Assembly (NCBI RefSeq): GCF_026930145.1
Contig: NZ_JANHOJ010000005.1
Location: 40,328 to 104,327 of the forward strand
DNA length: 64,000 nt
Source of the DNA: Bartonella sp. A05
GTDB lineage: Bacteria > Pseudomonadota > Alphaproteobacteria > Rhizobiales > Rhizobiaceae
Reading direction: 5' to 3'
The notes beneath the pieces are model-generated. The model had not been told where the DNA came from. It made no database searches and worked only from the letters and a program-made list of their open reading frames with translations. The translations under genes and the position numbers were made by a program. Shown in pieces: positions 28,974 through 40,679 of the stretch. How positions within the stretch are numbered: the stretch's first letter is position 1; every line of letters begins with the position of its first letter.

Positions 28974-30233
28974 TTATAAATTTTTGATAACATTATTTTT
29001 TGTTAGATCCATGGCATCATAAGTGTAGAGCCAATCAAGGCTCGACATGATATTTTCTGATGTGCGAATCTTCATCATAAAATTACGTGCAATGGCTATG
29101 GGACCAGTAGCATGATAAACAAGTCTATTAAAATCTCCGCGTTTTTTTACAGCTGCAATGCGAGGTTTACGTATTTTTTCATAAAGCGCGATAGCTTCAG
29201 TTAATGAAACATTGAGAGAGAGAGCTTCTGCTAATGTGGCAGCATCTTCTATTGCCATAGCAGCACCTTGTGCCGCAAACGGTAGAGCTGCATGTGAGCA
29301 ATCACCAACAAAGACTTGTTGCTTTAAGCCTAAAAAACGATTAACTTTCATTTGAAATAATGGCCAATAGCTCCATTCGTCAATATGGTTAAAGATTTGG
29401 AGGATTTGAGGATTCCAGCCGTTGAAAAGAGATTTAAGAGTTTCTTTTTTTCCTTTTTTGTTCCATTCTTTTCCTGGGTTTTCTCCAGGCGTGATAGCGA
29501 CACAATTAAAGGCTTTTGCTGATTGGATAGGATAGAGAACAAGATGGTTTTTAGGTCCCATCCAGGCAGTAATTGTTTGTACATCATGCAATAGAGAGCG
29601 AAAACTTTTGGGCAGGTTTTCAAATGTTGTTGTTGAGCGCCAAGCAATAAAGCCACTAAAATCTGCCTTTTCATGAAAGGGAGAAAACTGTCGTAATTTT
29701 GACCAAACGCCATCACATCCGATAAGAAGTGAGGTTGAATAAAACTGATGCTGTTGTGTTGCGGTAGATTCTTCAGTTTTTACTGTTTCTATACTGATGC
29801 TATCGGTTGTAGCTTGAGTAGATGATACAATACTTTCGCCCATTTTGTACTGGATGAGAGGGTTTTCAATAACAGCATTATATAAAATTGTTTGTAAATC
29901 GGCTCGATGAATCGTAATATAAGGAGCTTTCCAACGTTTTTCAGATAAGTTTATGAGATCAGCATGTAAATGCGTTTTTAAAGATATTCCACTTCTTAAC
30001 TCTAGAAAAAGCGGTTGAATACCTAGCTCAATGAGCTTGTTGAGAACTCCCCAGCGAGCAAGAATGCGTGTTGCATTTGGGGTAAGTTGAATACCAGAAC
30101 CTACATTATCATACTGTTTGCACTTTTCGATAATAGTACTGGCAATTCCTCTATGAGCCAATGCCAAAGCAGAGCTTAAACCCGCAATACCTGCTCCAAT
30201 AATGATTGGCGATTGATTTGTGAGCCGCTTCAT
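28974..30233 (-). CDS. FAD-dependent monooxygenase (salicylate hydroxylase-like)
   Basis: Class A flavoprotein hydroxylase family (PHBH fold). 419 residues. The N-terminal dinucleotide-binding motif GAGIAG (13-18) is followed by the family's TIIEK strand end, an ATRILARWGVL helix, and the C-terminal FAD motif VFVGDCSHAALPFAAQGAAMAIEDA (about 310-334), which places it in the NahG/UbiH-like group. The substrate is not readable; salicylate or a quinone precursor are family possibilities. It lies 20 bp downstream of the CHCC zinc-finger gene on the same strand, probably as an operon. Confidence 0.85.
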   Translation of the reverse strand: MKRLTNQSPIIIGAGIAGLSSALALAHRGIASTIIEKCKQYDNVGSGIQLTPNATRILARWGVLNKLIELGIQPLFLELRSGISLKTHLHADLINLSEKRWKAPYITIHRADLQTILYNAVIENPLIQYKMGESIVSSTQATTDSISIETVKTEESTATQQHQFYSTSLLIGCDGVWSKLRQFSPFHEKADFSGFIAWRSTTTFENLPKSFRSLLHDVQTITAWMGPKNHLVLYPIQSAKAFNCVAITPGENPGKEWNKKGKKETLKSLFNGWNPQILQIFNHIDEWSYWPLFQMKVNRFLGLKQQVFVGDCSHAALPFAAQGAAMAIEDAATLAEALSLNVSLTEAIALYEKIRKPRIAAVKKRGDFNRLVYHATGPIAIARNFMMKIRTSENIMSSLDWLYTYDAMDLTKNNVIKNL

Positions 30234-30253
30234 ATTAAAAAATGGAGAATGCG

Positions 30254-30502
30254 TTATAGCGTATTATCTGCATGATATGTGCATCCTAGTGGGTTGGTTT
30301 GATTATATGGTAGTGAACGATTATAGCGGTAGAGTGTTGAACAATAGGGACAAATTGTTTCATCGGCAGCTCCCATATCGATAAAAACATGAGGGTGATC
30401 AAAAGGTTGTGTTGCGCCTACACACATAAATTTTTTTACACCAATCTCGATAGTTTTGTATCCGTGGTCATTTTGAAAATGAGGAATGTGGTGATCAGCC
30501 AT
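30254..30502 (-). CDS. CHCC-type zinc-finger protein
   Basis: An 82-residue protein with a single conserved zinc site: C27, H36/H38 in PFDHPHVFIDMG, and C51/C54 in ICPYCSTLY. This matches the zf-CHCC family, whose eukaryotic member is the NDUFS6 subunit of complex I. In alphaproteobacteria it is a small stand-alone protein, possibly linked to respiratory complex assembly. It precedes the FAD monooxygenase on the same strand. Confidence 0.88.
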   Translation of the reverse strand: MADHHIPHFQNDHGYKTIEIGVKKFMCVGATQPFDHPHVFIDMGAADETICPYCSTLYRYNRSLPYNQTNPLGCTYHADNTL

Positions 30503-30795
30503 GGTGTGTGAACTCCGGATAAATTTTTTGAGAAGGTATGATTTTGACCGCCTATTTTATATTTATTGGTTTGTAATGCAATTTATTATAATGTAGGATA
30601 ATTTTTAAGACAATTTGCAAATTAAAAATGGCTCCAATTATTTTTAAATATCAATATAAGTCATATAAAGAAAACTGACCATTGATATATGGCGGTTACA
30701 ATAAAAATACCGCGATCATGCTTGGAGGTTGTATATTGGAGGTATATATTTGTAAAGGTTTTTATAAGATGTAAAAAGCAAATTAGCTGGGATAT

Positions 30796-32964
30796 ATGAA
30801 ACAGGCAGTGACAGATCAAATTTCTGTACGGGATATAACAATGCAAAACCCGGAACGATTTGTGAATCGAGAGTTCTCATGGCTAGAATTTAATAATCGT
30901 GTGTTAACGGAAGCTAATAACTCGAAGCATCCTTTATTAGAGCGCGTGCGTTTTCTTTCAATTTCAGCAACCAATCTTGATGAATTTTGTATGGTTCGTG
31001 TGGCTGGTCTTGCTGCTCAAATTCGTGCTGGGATTACAGAGCGTAGTGCAGATGGACGTACTCCTCAGGAGCAACTTGATTTTGTGTTAGCTGACATTTC
31101 GCATCTTCAGGCCAATCAACAGCAATCATTGTGTATTTTGCGTCATGAATTAAAACAATGTAATATTGAAATTATTTGCTCTGATAGGCTTTCTGAGAAT
31201 GAAAATTTATGGCTCAAAAGATATTTTCTTGAGACAATTTTTCCTGTTTTAACGCCTTTACCTATTGATCCTGATACGCCTTTTCCTTTTATCCCTAATT
31301 TAGGTCTTTTTATTGTATTTCAGGTATTTCAGAATATTGAACAACCCCCTGTAATTGTACTATTACGTGTACCGACTTCTTTGAAACGTTTTATTCTACT
31401 TCCTCAAGAGGGCAATAGTTTTCGTTTTATTGCGTTTGAAGATATCGTTAGCCTTTTTATTAGCCATTTGTTTCCTGGTTATGAATCCAATGCTGTTGGT
31501 ACATTTAGAGTTATCCGTGATAGCGATATTGAATTGGAAGAAGAAGCTGAAGATCTTGTTCGCTTTTTTGAAACTGCACTGAAAAAGCGTCGTCGTGGAC
31601 AAGTTATTCGAATTGAATTTGACGTAAAAATGCCTGAAAATCTACGTAAATTTATAACGAGCGGGCTTGCGGTCTCTGATAATTGTATCAGTGTTCTAAA
31701 TGGATTGTTGGCATTGAATATGATATCAGAAATTGCTTCTATTCCACGCGATGATTTGAAATTTATTCCTTATAATCCTCGTTTTCCTGAATGTATTCGT
31801 AAGTATGGTGGTGATTGTTTTGCAGCTATGCGCAAACAGGATATCATTGTTCATCACCCTTATGAATCATTTGATGTTGTTGTGCAATTTTTACGTCAGG
31901 CTGCGCGTGATCCTGATATTGTTGAAATCAAACAAACCCTTTATCGTACGTCGAATGACAGTCCAATTGTTAGTGCTTTGATTGATGCTGCTGAGCGTGG
32001 CAAGTCGGTGGTTGCTTTGGTAGAGCTTAAAGCACGTTTTGATGAAGAGGCCAATATTCGTTGGGCGCGCGATCTTGAGCGTGCAGGCGTTCAAGTTGTT
32101 TTTGGTTTTATTGAACTAAAAACACATGCAAAGATGTCATTAGTGATGAGACGCGAAGAAAGTCGTCTTCGCTTTTATGTGCATCTTGGCACCGGAAATT
32201 ATCACCCAATTACGGCTAAAAGTTATACGGATCTTTCCTTTTTTACAACGGATGATGACATTGGTCATGATGTGGCATTGTTGTTTAATTATATTACCAA
32301 ATGCATACAGCCGAATGAACCCATGAAGATTGCTTTTTCACCATTAACATTGCGCAGTCGAATTCTTGAACATATAGAGAGGGAGATTATCAATGTACAG
32401 CAAGGGCTGCCTGCTGCTATTTGGATGAAAATAAATTCATTGGTTGATCCTGAAATTATTGATGCTTTATACCGTGCGAATCAATCTGGTGTGCAGATCG
32501 ATTTGATTGTGCGTGGTATATGTTGTTTGCGCCCCGGTATTCCAGGTCTTTCAGATAATATTCGTGCAAAATCAATAGTAGGGCGTTTTCTTGAACATAG
32601 CCGCATTTTCTGTTTTAGTAATGGTGAGGAGTTGCCGAGTGAAAATGCTCTTGTTTATTTTGGTTCAGCCGATATGATGCCTCGTAATCTTGATCATCGT
32701 ATTGAAGTATTGGTTCCAGTTCGTGATAAAATGGTTCGTCAGAAAATTCTTTCGCAAATTATGTTGGCTAATATTATTGATAATCAACAAAGCTTTAATA
32801 TATTGAGTGATGGAACATCAGAGCGTATAATACCGCAAAGAGATGAAAAGCCATTTAATGCACAGGAGTGTTTCATGACCAATGTAGGTCTTTCTGAGTG
32901 GAAAAAGTCTTTTCGGTCTTCTGCTACATTGCTTCAGCAGAAAACAAAAATACATAAAGACTGA
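30796..32964 (+). CDS. ppk: Polyphosphate kinase 1
   Basis: Reversibly polymerises the gamma phosphate of ATP into polyphosphate. 722 residues. The N-terminal domain begins [17 protein letters not shown] and has [17 protein letters not shown]. The phospholipase D-like catalytic domains carry the autophosphorylated H444 in KTHAKMSLV and H463 in HLGTGNYHP, 19 residues apart as in E. coli (435 and 454). A later in-frame ATG at 30841 is a possible start; the first ATG at 30796 has GGGAT upstream. ppx follows after 6 bp, so they form an operon. Confidence 0.97.
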   Translation: MKQAVTDQISVRDITMQNPERFVNREFSWLEFNNRVLTEANNSKHPLLERVRFLSISATNLDEFCMVRVAGLAAQIRAGITERSADGRTPQEQLDFVLADISHLQANQQQSLCILRHELKQCNIEIICSDRLSENENLWLKRYFLETIFPVLTPLPIDPDTPFPFIPNLGLFIVFQVFQNIEQPPVIVLLRVPTSLKRFILLPQEGNSFRFIAFEDIVSLFISHLFPGYESNAVGTFRVIRDSDIELEEEAEDLVRFFETALKKRRRGQVIRIEFDVKMPENLRKFITSGLAVSDNCISVLNGLLALNMISEIASIPRDDLKFIPYNPRFPECIRKYGGDCFAAMRKQDIIVHHPYESFDVVVQFLRQAARDPDIVEIKQTLYRTSNDSPIVSALIDAAERGKSVVALVELKARFDEEANIRWARDLERAGVQVVFGFIELKTHAKMSLVMRREESRLRFYVHLGTGNYHPITAKSYTDLSFFTTDDDIGHDVALLFNYITKCIQPNEPMKIAFSPLTLRSRILEHIEREIINVQQGLPAAIWMKINSLVDPEIIDALYRANQSGVQIDLIVRGICCLRPGIPGLSDNIRAKSIVGRFLEHSRIFCFSNGEELPSENALVYFGSADMMPRNLDHRIEVLVPVRDKMVRQKILSQIMLANIIDNQQSFNILSDGTSERIIPQRDEKPFNAQECFMTNVGLSEWKKSFRSSATLLQQKTKIHKD

Positions 32965-32970
32965 ATATTA

Positions 32971-34482
32971 ATGACATATATAAATGCTCAGGGTCGGCTA
33001 AAAGGGTGTAAACCCGTTGCTGTTATCGATATTGGTTCGAATTCTGTTCGGCTTGTTGTTTATGAAGGTCTTGTGCGGTCACCGACCGTTTTATTTAATG
33101 AAAAAGTTCTTTGTGGTCTTGGTCAAGGTGTTGCAAAAACGGGATTCTTAGAAGAAAAATCGATGGAGATGACGCTGCGTACGCTGAAGCGGTTTCGTGC
33201 GCTTTGTCAACAGATTGGCGCAGATGAGGTTTACACTTTAGCGACAGCTGCAGCGCGAGAAGCTAAAAACGGGTTGGTTTTTATTCAAAACGCTGAACAT
33301 ATTTTGCAAAAAAAAATATATGTTCTGTCTGGAAGTGAAGAAGCAGCTTATTCAGCTTATGGGGTTATTTCTACCTTTTATCAACCAAATGGTATTACGG
33401 GTGATCTTGGTGGTGGAAGTCTTGAGCTTATAGGTATTTGTGGTTCTGATGTGGATGAAGGGATAACACTGCCATTAGGTGGTTTGCGCCTGCAGTATAT
33501 GTCAAATAATAATATTGATATGGCAGCAAAGATTGTACATGAGCAGCTTTCTAAATCTGCTATTGTACCCAAAGGAATGGTACGTTCCTTTTATGCCGTG
33601 GGAGGGACTTGGCGCAATCTGGCAAAACTCCATATGGCCACCAAACACTATCAGCTCCCTGTTGTTCATGGCTATGAAGTTGATGCACTTGAGATGAAGG
33701 ATTTTCTACATTTTGTTGTGAGTGATAGCATTGATAATGTAGAAGGAATTTCAGCGATTTCAAAAAATCGTCGTCAGCTTTTAGCTTATGGGGCGATTGT
33801 TCTTATTGAACTTATCCAGTATATGGGGTTTGAAAAAATAATTTTTTCTGGAGCTGGGGTTCGTGAGGGTTTTCTTTATTCACAATTGTCGCAAGCAGTT
33901 CGTATTTCAGATCCTTTAATTGCAGCATGCACGGAGATGGCTATTCTACGGGCACGTTCACCAAAGCAGGCAGAAGAGCTCATTGACTTTACTACGAATG
34001 CGTTTGAAGTTTTTAGGATTTTAGAAATTGAAAATGAGTGTCGTTATCGTAAGGCTGCCTGTCTTCTTGCCGATATTGGCTGGCGTATACATCCTGATTA
34101 TCGGGGTAATGAGGCAGCAAGTCAGATAGCGTTAGGATCTTATCCAGGCATTTCTCATGAGGGACGTATTTATGCTGCATTGGCTGTTTTTTTTCGTAAT
34201 ATGGGGCTGTCTGCTGATAAAGAGGCTCCAGTAATTTTTAAATTAGCAAGCGATGATATAGTTGAAAAAGCGCGAATTCTTGGTGGGATTATGCGCGTTG
34301 CTAATCTTTTTAGCACTTCTATAGCAGGGATTTTGCCTAATTTATCGTGGCAGAGAAAGCAAAATGACATTATATTGCACATTCCACTGCGTTATGCTGA
34401 TTTGGTAGGTGAACGACCTCTTGGGCGGTTGAAGCAGTTATCAAAGGTCATAAAATTACCTTTGGCTTTTGAAATTTCCTGA
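32971..34482 (+). CDS. ppx: Exopolyphosphatase (Ppx/GppA family)
   Basis: Releases phosphate from the ends of polyphosphate chains, the counterpart of Ppk. 503 residues. The ASKHA-fold phosphate-1 motif VAVIDIGSNSVRLVVYEG lies at 17-34, the TAAAREAKNG segment near 91-100 and the phosphate-2 motif GDLGGGSLELIGI near 144-156. The C-terminal ~200 residues form the helical HD-like extension. A pppGpp phosphatase activity, as in GppA, cannot be ruled out. Only 6 bp separate it from ppk, which supports the polyphosphate role. Confidence 0.95.
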   Translation: MTYINAQGRLKGCKPVAVIDIGSNSVRLVVYEGLVRSPTVLFNEKVLCGLGQGVAKTGFLEEKSMEMTLRTLKRFRALCQQIGADEVYTLATAAAREAKNGLVFIQNAEHILQKKIYVLSGSEEAAYSAYGVISTFYQPNGITGDLGGGSLELIGICGSDVDEGITLPLGGLRLQYMSNNNIDMAAKIVHEQLSKSAIVPKGMVRSFYAVGGTWRNLAKLHMATKHYQLPVVHGYEVDALEMKDFLHFVVSDSIDNVEGISAISKNRRQLLAYGAIVLIELIQYMGFEKIIFSGAGVREGFLYSQLSQAVRISDPLIAACTEMAILRARSPKQAEELIDFTTNAFEVFRILEIENECRYRKAACLLADIGWRIHPDYRGNEAASQIALGSYPGISHEGRIYAALAVFFRNMGLSADKEAPVIFKLASDDIVEKARILGGIMRVANLFSTSIAGILPNLSWQRKQNDIILHIPLRYADLVGERPLGRLKQLSKVIKLPLAFEIS

Positions 34483-34840
34483 TTTTTTCTCGATGTATTA
34501 TAAAAGTCTACAGAGCATAGGCGTATGTTTATGTCGCTATAGGGATATATTGCTATGTAAAATTTTGACTGTATGCATTATAAAGTTGGATTTTTTTATT
34601 GTATCTAAGCTTTTCAGACATGTTAAGCGAATGGCCAATTAAATTGTGTTAATTAGCTACTGTTTTCAAGAAAATATTGATCGGATTTTTAGAATTATTG
34701 GGAAATTTTAAATCAAGTTTAGTGTTTTTAAAGGATTTCAAGAATGCAAGAATGTATGGGGCATATTCAATTCTGCTTTTTTTAATGTTTTCATTAACTT
34801 AAAATTTTAGAGAATCAACAGCTACCATCTCTTTTGTAGT
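34483..34840. other. Non-coding gap between convergent ppx and rnd
   Basis: About 360 bp between the 3' ends of ppx and rnd. No gene, RNA or strong terminator hairpin is evident. Confidence 0.4.
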
Positions 34841-35992
34841 TTACAGTCGCTTAGTTGTTATTTTTCCGTTGTTAAAATAAAATCCTATCTGACCTTTGAG
34901 CATTTGTTCAGCCTTTTGACCAAATATTTCATAACGCCAACCATTCATAGCGGGAATATTTTGCGTTATAGTTCCACTAGCAATTTTTTCCAAATCATTG
35001 GATGTTGCAATAATTTTAGGTGCAATGTCATTTTCATTTGCCACAAGTTTTAATAATACTTTGAGAAGATCAGTTGCAGCAGCTGTTTTATCATTAATAA
35101 GCTCATGTTTAGGAAGGGAAGGTAAAGTAGCAGTGTCGACTTGTAAACCTTCATGGATAGCTTTGATTAACGTATGCATAATTGATGGATGATTCCAGCT
35201 TTTATTAAGGCTACGCAAACGTTTCAGAGTAGATTCATCTCTGGGTTGTTGAGTTGCAATTTCAATAAGGCATTCATCTTTCATGATATGGCGACGCGGA
35301 AGATTACGCTTTCTTGCTTCACGTTCACGCCAAGCTGCTATTTTTTGTAATATGGCAAGCTCACGAGGTTTTTTTATTTTGCCTTTTACTTTTTTCCATG
35401 CCTCCTCTTCTGGTATATCATAAGTCTCTGGTGCTAAAAGAAACGCTATTTCGTCATCCATCCAATGGAGACGTTTATTTTTCTTTAGTTTCTTTCTTAA
35501 TGAGAGATAAACGTCTCTTAGATAGGTAACATCAGCGAGTGCGTAAAGAAGTTGTTTTTCAGAAAGAGGGCGACAGCTCCAGTCTGTAAAACGAGATGAT
35601 TTATCAAGATTGTGTCCAGTGCAGCGTTGTACAATTTGATCATAGGAAATGGAATCGCCAAATCCACAGATTGATCCTGCTACTTGTGTATCAAATAGGG
35701 GATAGGGAATGATCCCCCCAAGATGATAAATAATCTCGATGTCTTGGCGTGCAGCGTGAAAAACTTTAACAATTTTTTTATCGACCATCAGATCAAAAAA
35801 TGGCTGTAAGTTAATGCCTGGTTCCATAGGGTCAATAAGCATTGCGATATTTGGTGCTGCAAGCTGGATCAAGCATAGCTGAGGCCAAAAAGTTGTCTCA
35901 CGGATAAATTCAGTATCTACTGTTATAAAATCAGAATTGCGTAAGTTGGCAATAGCGATTTCAAGATTTTTTGTCTGCGTAATAAGTTCCAT
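34841..35992 (-). CDS. rnd: Ribonuclease D
   Basis: 3'-5' exoribonuclease that trims tRNA precursors. 383 residues. The DEDD exonuclease domain shows motif 1 FITVDTEFIRET (18-29), motif 2 in KVFHAARQDIEIIYHLGG (about 75-92), and motif 3 in LLYALADVTYLRDVYLSL (about 147-164, DEDDy type with Y). One or two HRDC domains fill the C-terminal half (ILQKIAAWREREARKRNLPRR). Divergent from aspS, which is its usual neighbour in relatives. Confidence 0.96.
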   Translation of the reverse strand: MELITQTKNLEIAIANLRNSDFITVDTEFIRETTFWPQLCLIQLAAPNIAMLIDPMEPGINLQPFFDLMVDKKIVKVFHAARQDIEIIYHLGGIIPYPLFDTQVAGSICGFGDSISYDQIVQRCTGHNLDKSSRFTDWSCRPLSEKQLLYALADVTYLRDVYLSLRKKLKKNKRLHWMDDEIAFLLAPETYDIPEEEAWKKVKGKIKKPRELAILQKIAAWREREARKRNLPRRHIMKDECLIEIATQQPRDESTLKRLRSLNKSWNHPSIMHTLIKAIHEGLQVDTATLPSLPKHELINDKTAAATDLLKVLLKLVANENDIAPKIIATSNDLEKIASGTITQNIPAMNGWRYEIFGQKAEQMLKGQIGFYFNNGKITTKRL

Positions 35993-36138
35993 ATTATAAT
36001 GAAATAGGTTAGATTTGTCGTTTATTGTCTTTTTTCATTGTATTTTCTTCTAGTCTTTGGGGTCATATCTTGACAAATGACCATCAAAAAGCGTTTGTAA
36101 CATGTACGAAACAATAATTATAATCAAGGGCAAAAACT

Positions 36139-37929
36139 ATGCACCGTTATCGCAGCCATAATTGCACTGTTCTTCGTAAATGTGATGTAGGAACTCAAGT
36201 TCGTCTTTCGGGATGGGTTCATCGCGTTCGCGATCATGGTGGGATTCTTTTTGTTGATTTACGTGATCATTTTGGAATTACACAAATTGTTGTAGATCCT
36301 GCTTCTCCTGCTTTTAAATTGATTGAAAAAGTACGTTCTGAATGGGTCATTCGTGTTGATGGAGAAGTGCGTGCGCGTGCTGATGAAGTCATTAATACAG
36401 CTCTTCCAACGGGTGAAATTGAAATTTTTGCCAAAGAGGTTGAAGTTCTTTCAAAATCTGAAGAACTTCCTTTACCAGTTTTTGGAGAACCTGATTATCC
36501 AGAAGATATCCGATTGAAGTATCGTTTCCTTGATTTACGTCGGGAAACTATGCACAAAAATATAATGCGTCGTACTGAAATTATTGCATCTATGAGACGG
36601 CATATGCATGATAGTGACTTTACAGAATTTTCTACGCCAATTTTGACAGCATCATCACCGGAAGGAGCACGTGATTTTTTGATTCCAAGCCGAATTCACC
36701 AAGGAAAGTTTTATGCACTCCCTCAAGCCCCTCAGCAATATAAACAATTGTTGATGATGTCCGGTTTTGATCGTTATTTTCAAATAGCTCCATGTTTTAG
36801 GGATGAAGATCCACGGGCAGATCGTTTGCCAGGAGAATTTTATCAGTTGGATGTTGAAATGAGTTTTGTTGAGCAGGAAGATATTCTTTCGACAATGGAG
36901 CCTATTATGCGTTCTGTTTTTGAGGAATTTGCTGATGGAAAGTTTGTAACAGAGAGCTTCCCTCGTATTTCATATGATGAGGCTATGCAAAAATATGGTT
37001 CAGATAAGCCTGATTTGCGTAATCCAATTATTATGGAAGATGTTTCTCAACATTTCCGTGATTCTGGTTTTAAGGTTTTTGCTCAGATTTTAGCAAATGA
37101 TGAAAAGGCACAGGTGTGGGCTATTCCTGCAAAAACAGGTGGAAGCCGTGCTTTCTGTGATCGTATGAATGGATGGGCACAGGGTGAGGGTCAGCCGGGT
37201 CTCGGTTATATTTTCTGGCGTAAAGAAGGTGAAAACTTTGAAGGAGCTGGCCCTATTGCTAAAAACATTGGTGAGCAGAAGACAGAGGCCATCCGTATGC
37301 AACTGGGGCTTGAAGATGGTGATGCTTGTTTTTTTGTAGCAGGGGATCCCAAGAAGTTTGCATCTTTTGCGGGTTCTGCTCGGACACGAGCAGGAGAGGA
37401 ATTAGGCCTTATTGATCGCAACTGTTTTTCTTTGGCGTGGATTATTGATTTTCCATTTTTTGAGTGGAATGAAGATGAAAAAAGACTCGATTTTGCGCAT
37501 AATCCTTTTTCAATGCCGCAGGGAGGAGAAAGTGCTGTTGATACTCAAGATCCTCTTACCCTTAAGGCTTTTCAATATGATCTTGTTTGTAATGGTTATG
37601 AAATTGCATCAGGTGGAATTCGTAATCATTCGCCGGAAATGATGCTTAAGGTTTTTGATCTTGTCGGTCTTTCTAAAGATGTGGTGGAAGAGCGTTTTGG
37701 CGGTCTTTACCGTGCATTTCATTATGGTGCTCCACCACATGGTGGCATAGCAGCTGGTATTGATCGCATCATTATGCTTTTACAAGGCGTAAAAAATTTG
37801 CGTGAAGTTTCGTTATTCCCTATGAACCAACAAGCGCTTGATCTCTTAATGAGTTCTCCATCTAGCGTTTCTGCTACGCAGTTACATGATTTAGGAATTC
37901 GAATTACTCCTATTGCTAAGAATAATTGA
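36139..37929 (+). CDS. aspS: Aspartyl-tRNA synthetase
   Basis: Class IIb synthetase; 596 residues, with the bacterial GAD insertion domain. An N-terminal OB-fold anticodon-binding domain ([18 protein letters not shown]) leads to motif 2 [18 protein letters not shown] (about 220-237) and motif 3 [13 protein letters not shown] (about 537-549). In organisms lacking asparaginyl-tRNA synthetase this enzyme is often non-discriminating and works with GatCAB; whether that holds here cannot be seen from the window. An AAGGGC site precedes the ATG. Confidence 0.97.
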   Translation: MHRYRSHNCTVLRKCDVGTQVRLSGWVHRVRDHGGILFVDLRDHFGITQIVVDPASPAFKLIEKVRSEWVIRVDGEVRARADEVINTALPTGEIEIFAKEVEVLSKSEELPLPVFGEPDYPEDIRLKYRFLDLRRETMHKNIMRRTEIIASMRRHMHDSDFTEFSTPILTASSPEGARDFLIPSRIHQGKFYALPQAPQQYKQLLMMSGFDRYFQIAPCFRDEDPRADRLPGEFYQLDVEMSFVEQEDILSTMEPIMRSVFEEFADGKFVTESFPRISYDEAMQKYGSDKPDLRNPIIMEDVSQHFRDSGFKVFAQILANDEKAQVWAIPAKTGGSRAFCDRMNGWAQGEGQPGLGYIFWRKEGENFEGAGPIAKNIGEQKTEAIRMQLGLEDGDACFFVAGDPKKFASFAGSARTRAGEELGLIDRNCFSLAWIIDFPFFEWNEDEKRLDFAHNPFSMPQGGESAVDTQDPLTLKAFQYDLVCNGYEIASGGIRNHSPEMMLKVFDLVGLSKDVVEERFGGLYRAFHYGAPPHGGIAAGIDRIIMLLQGVKNLREVSLFPMNQQALDLLMSSPSSVSATQLHDLGIRITPIAKNN

Positions 37930-38317
37930 TAAAAGTTTGTTGTGTTGTTGATATGCATGAAAGCCGAATAGAGACTGCTTGTTTTTATTGTCATAAAATT
38001 TAATAATCTCAAGCTTTTATTGATAGTTTTAAAACTGGATTTAAAGGATTCATTGGCTTTTGAGATTTTCATATCTTCAACAAAAGAAGGATGAACCAAA
38101 ATTTTTCTAACTGAATTTTTAGAGTGGAGGAGAGGATTTTTAAATATGCTAAAAATATTTGCATAATTTTTAAAAATTGATACTGCTTTTGACTCATGAT
38201 TGAGTTGTAATATTTATTTTATGTAATTTAATTTTAACAAAAATGGTTGATTAATCAAAGCTTACATCAAAGTATAGAATAGTTGTTTGTTGTTTTAGGA
38301 ATTGTTATCCTAATATT
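37930..38317. other. Intergenic region upstream of parC
   Basis: About 390 bp with no gene. It contains a 12-bp perfect palindrome TTGATTAATCAA at 38247-38258, about 60 bp before parC, which could be a regulator site or chance in AT-rich DNA. Confidence 0.4.
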
Positions 38318-40567
38318 ATGTCTGATAAAGTAAATTTACCTTGTGATAAGGAACATATTGAGCCAATAGAGTTACGTTCTGCTTTACAGGAACGCTATTT
38401 GGCTTATGCGCTTTCTACTATTACTCAGCGTGCATTACCTGATGTCCGTGATGGATTGAAGCCGGTGCATAGGCGTATTGTTCATGCTATGCGCTTATTG
38501 AAGCTTAATCCCGGACATCCCTACGCTAAGTGCGCGCGGATTGTGGGTGATGTAATGGGAAAGTTCCATCCGCACGGTGATGCGTCTATTTATGATGCGC
38601 TGGTGCGCTTAGCTCAAAGTTTCTCTGTTCGTTATCCATTGGTTGATGGTCAAGGAAACTTCGGTAATATTGACGGTGATAATGCTGCTGCGATGCGTTA
38701 TACGGAAGCGCGCATGACTGAAGTGGCAGCATTGCTGCTTGAGGGGATTAATGAAAACGCTATTGATTTTCGTTTAACCTATAATGAAGAAGATGAAGAG
38801 CCTATTGTTTTACCGGGGGCTTTTCCTAATCTTTTAGCCAATGGTTCATCGGGTATTGCTGTTGGTATGGCAACATCTATTCCGCCGCACAATGTTGCTG
38901 AATTATGTGATGCAGCTCTGCATTTGATTTCTCATCCTGATGCAAATAATGAGAACTTAAATCAATTTGTGCTCGGGCCTGATTTTCCAACAGGTGGCAT
39001 TTTGGTTGAGCCTAAAAAAAGCATTGAGGAATCTTATCGCACAGGGCGCGGGTTCTTTCGATTGCGTTCACGTTGGCATCAAGAGTCGGGGAACCGTGGC
39101 TCTTATGTCATTATTGTGACTGAAATTCCATATCAGGTCCAAAAGTCGCGCCTTATTGAAAAAACAGCAGAATTATTGCTGACACGACGGTTACCAATGC
39201 TTGAGGACATTCATGATGAATCGGCAGAAGATATCCGCATTGTTCTTGTTCCTAAGAATCGTACAGTTGATCCCGAACTTTTGATGGAATCACTCTTTAA
39301 ATTAACTGATTTTGAAGTAAGATTCCCTCTTAATCTCAATGTTTTGACTGAAGGAAAAGTTCCTAATGTTCTTTCTTTGCGTGAGAGTTTGCAGCAATGG
39401 CTTGAGCATCGTAAGGAAGTGCTTATTCGCCGCTCTGGTTATCGACTTAATGAAATTGATAGCCGATTAGAAATTCTCCATGGATATCTTATCGTATATT
39501 TAAATCTTGATACGGTAATCCAGATTATTCGTGAAGAGGATGAACCAAAAAAAGAACTCATTGTACGTTTTGAATTAACAGAAAATCAAGCTGAAGCCAT
39601 TCTTAACATGCGCTTGCGTTCTTTGCGTAAGCTTGAGCATTTGGAAATTCGTAAAGAGTTCGATGCTTTAAAGACTGAAAAAGAAAAACTACAAGATCTT
39701 TTAGCCTCCAATATAAAGCAATGGAAAATGATTTCGGAAGAAATAATAAAAGTTCGTAAAGTTTTTGGTCCCGAAACTCTTTTAGGAAAAAGGCGTACGA
39801 CATTTGAAGATGCTCCAAGGCATGATATTGATGAACTTCACCAAGCGATGATTGAAAAAGAGCCGGTGACCATTGTTATTTCTGAAAAAGGTTGGATGCG
39901 TGCTTTAAAAGGGCATTTGAGCGATTACAAAATTCTTTCTTTCAAAGAAGGTGATTGTTTGAAGTTGGCGTTTCCAGCATTCACAACAGATAAAATTGTA
40001 GTGGTGAGTACTGGTGGAAAGTTTTTTACGATTAGCGCAAATACTTTGCCTGGAGGGCGAGGGCACGGTGAACCAATTCGTATTTTAGTCGATATGGATG
40101 ATGAGCACGATATTCTTACAGCTTTCGTGCATAATGCACAGGAAAAATTGCTTTTAGTTTCATCCTGTGGAAATGGTTTTATTATTCCTGAAATCGAAGT
40201 GATTGCTAATACCCGCAAGGGAAAGCAAATTATGAATGTAAAGTCTCCTGATAAGGTAAAGCTTTGCGTTCTAGTAAAGGGTGATCATGTTGCAGTGGTT
40301 GGAGAAAACCGAAAGATGCTTGTTTTTGCTATTGAGCAAATACCAGAGATGAGTCGTGGTAAGGGTGTCCGTCTGCAACGTTATAAAGATGGTGGTGTTG
40401 TTGATGTCAAAACCTTTAATTTATCGGAAGGTTTAAGTTGGCAGGATACAGCTGAACGTAGTTTTAATCGCCAAGCTGATGAGCTTACTGAATGGATGGG
40501 AATGCGCGCTGGAGCAGGACGGTTTGTTCCAAAAGGATTCCCAAAATCAGGAAAATTTACCAATTAG
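38318..40567 (+). CDS. parC: DNA topoisomerase IV subunit A
   Basis: Breakage-reunion subunit that decatenates daughter chromosomes with ParE. 749 residues. The catalytic tyrosine is Y128 in [13 protein letters not shown]. The quinolone-determining region reads [17 protein letters not shown] (84-100): Ala89 occupies the position of E. coli Ser80 and Asp93 that of Glu84. A coiled-coil ([19 protein letters not shown]) and a C-terminal beta-pinwheel follow. The GyrA box is absent, and the N-terminal [19 protein letters not shown] fits ParC rather than GyrA. Confidence 0.95.
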   Translation: MSDKVNLPCDKEHIEPIELRSALQERYLAYALSTITQRALPDVRDGLKPVHRRIVHAMRLLKLNPGHPYAKCARIVGDVMGKFHPHGDASIYDALVRLAQSFSVRYPLVDGQGNFGNIDGDNAAAMRYTEARMTEVAALLLEGINENAIDFRLTYNEEDEEPIVLPGAFPNLLANGSSGIAVGMATSIPPHNVAELCDAALHLISHPDANNENLNQFVLGPDFPTGGILVEPKKSIEESYRTGRGFFRLRSRWHQESGNRGSYVIIVTEIPYQVQKSRLIEKTAELLLTRRLPMLEDIHDESAEDIRIVLVPKNRTVDPELLMESLFKLTDFEVRFPLNLNVLTEGKVPNVLSLRESLQQWLEHRKEVLIRRSGYRLNEIDSRLEILHGYLIVYLNLDTVIQIIREEDEPKKELIVRFELTENQAEAILNMRLRSLRKLEHLEIRKEFDALKTEKEKLQDLLASNIKQWKMISEEIIKVRKVFGPETLLGKRRTTFEDAPRHDIDELHQAMIEKEPVTIVISEKGWMRALKGHLSDYKILSFKEGDCLKLAFPAFTTDKIVVVSTGGKFFTISANTLPGGRGHGEPIRILVDMDDEHDILTAFVHNAQEKLLLVSSCGNGFIIPEIEVIANTRKGKQIMNVKSPDKVKLCVLVKGDHVAVVGENRKMLVFAIEQIPEMSRGKGVRLQRYKDGGVVDVKTFNLSEGLSWQDTAERSFNRQADELTEWMGMRAGAGRFVPKGFPKSGKFTN

Positions 40568-40679
40568 TTGGTGCCACACATATCTGATCGTTATTTATTA
40601 AAAATATACAAAGGAATGCTTTTAAGTTTGCTTTGTTAGATATGATTAAAGGAATTTATAGCCTATCTTTTGAATATAT

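Noticed and set aside
38247..38258. 12-bp palindrome TTGATTAATCAA as a firm regulator site for parC
   Set aside because: Short palindromes of A/T bases arise by chance in such DNA, and I know of no matching regulator; kept only as a note in the intergenic entry.
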